Below, in pieces: positions 63,846 to 64,000 of a stretch of 64,000 nt of DNA. The translations under genes and the position numbers were made by a program. Each line of letters starts with the position of its first letter. The stretch's first letter is position 1. Source of the DNA: Microglena sp. YARC (lineage: Eukaryota; Chlorophyta; Chlorophyceae; Chlamydomonadales; Chlamydomonadaceae); assembly GCA_022414725.1 (NCBI GenBank), contig CM039462.1, positions 132,895,206-132,959,205 on the forward strand, given 5' to 3'. The notes below the pieces were generated by a model. That model made no database searches. It was not told the origin of the DNA and saw only the letters and a program-made list of their open reading frames with translations.

Positions 63846-64000
63846 TACTGAATTCCCTGGCCCAGGCCCAGTGCAAGGAAATCCCAGGCAAATCTGCTAA
63901 TCATACCACTAGACCAAACTTCACATCCACTTGTTATTGTCCGATACGTCGGACACTGAGTCGGCATAGTGCGCACTGGATCCTGGTGCCTCCAGGACCC
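63846..64000. other. Window end, nothing assigned
   Basis: A tRNA-like A box (minus strand GGTCTAGTGGTATGATTAGC) ends near 63915, but no B box or stems follow, so no tRNA is called. Confidence 0.3.

Noticed and set aside
63846..63920. tRNA gene on the minus strand
   Set aside because: Only an A-box-like GGTCTAGTGGTATGATTAGC is present. No B box, anticodon stem or acceptor stem can be drawn.

Overview
The window is nuclear DNA of a eukaryote. Spliced genes with GT-AG introns, an intron-rich repeat landscape, a chromodomain Ty3/gypsy element, LINEs, tRNA-derived SINEs, hAT- and Harbinger-type DNA elements and long CA/TG/poly-G tracts exclude a prokaryote. Candidate TGTAA polyadenylation signals about 180-210 nt past two stop codons, the plant-like ASCC3 N-terminus, the GIF/SS18-type coactivator and a LINE combining RNase H with a restriction-like endonuclease all suit a chlorophyte green alga of moderate GC with very long repetitive introns (a Dunaliella-like genome is one possibility). 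This assignment is inference.

Layout. (1) 1-17.7 kb, + strand: one gene of the Iwr1/SLC7A6OS family (RNA polymerase II nuclear import), six recognisable phase-compatible exons spread over 15 kb, the introns almost wholly tandem repeats. (2) 17.7-36 kb: a transposon-rich stretch with a Harbinger transposase remnant, LINE ends, a tRNA-Leu-like gene, SINEs, MITEs, a complete 6.3-kb Ty3/gypsy chromovirus with 295-bp LTRs nested in a LINE, and a second LINE fragment with its own target-site duplication. (3) 36.2-42.0 kb, - strand: a complete four-exon SS18/GIF-family transcription coactivator with a glutamine-rich C-terminus. (4) 42.65-52.2 kb, + strand: the N-terminal exons of a probable ASCC3-type helicase, divergent from the SS18/GIF gene across about 630 bp. 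It runs into an assembly gap of exactly 1000 N. (5) 53.2-60.4 kb: about 40 copies of a ~180-bp satellite, each with a poly-G run. (6) 61.0-62.6 kb, - strand: a BTB-BACK protein gene interrupted by one in-frame TAG and one homopolymer frameshift. (7) 62.9-64.0 kb: a 612-bp inverted-repeat element and AT-rich palindromes.

The most striking observation is structural. In all three spliced host genes the intronic tandem arrays are built from the gene's own intron-exon junctions. Units contain an acceptor plus the first bases of the next exon, or the last bases of an exon plus its donor, repeated 3 to about 24 times beside the real exon. The introns appear to have grown by repeated duplication of splice junctions, leaving many decoy splice sites and partial exons. 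Much of the sequence, especially 53.9-58.8 kb, carries single-base indels like those of uncorrected long reads, so frameshifts and stops reported here need checking against raw data.
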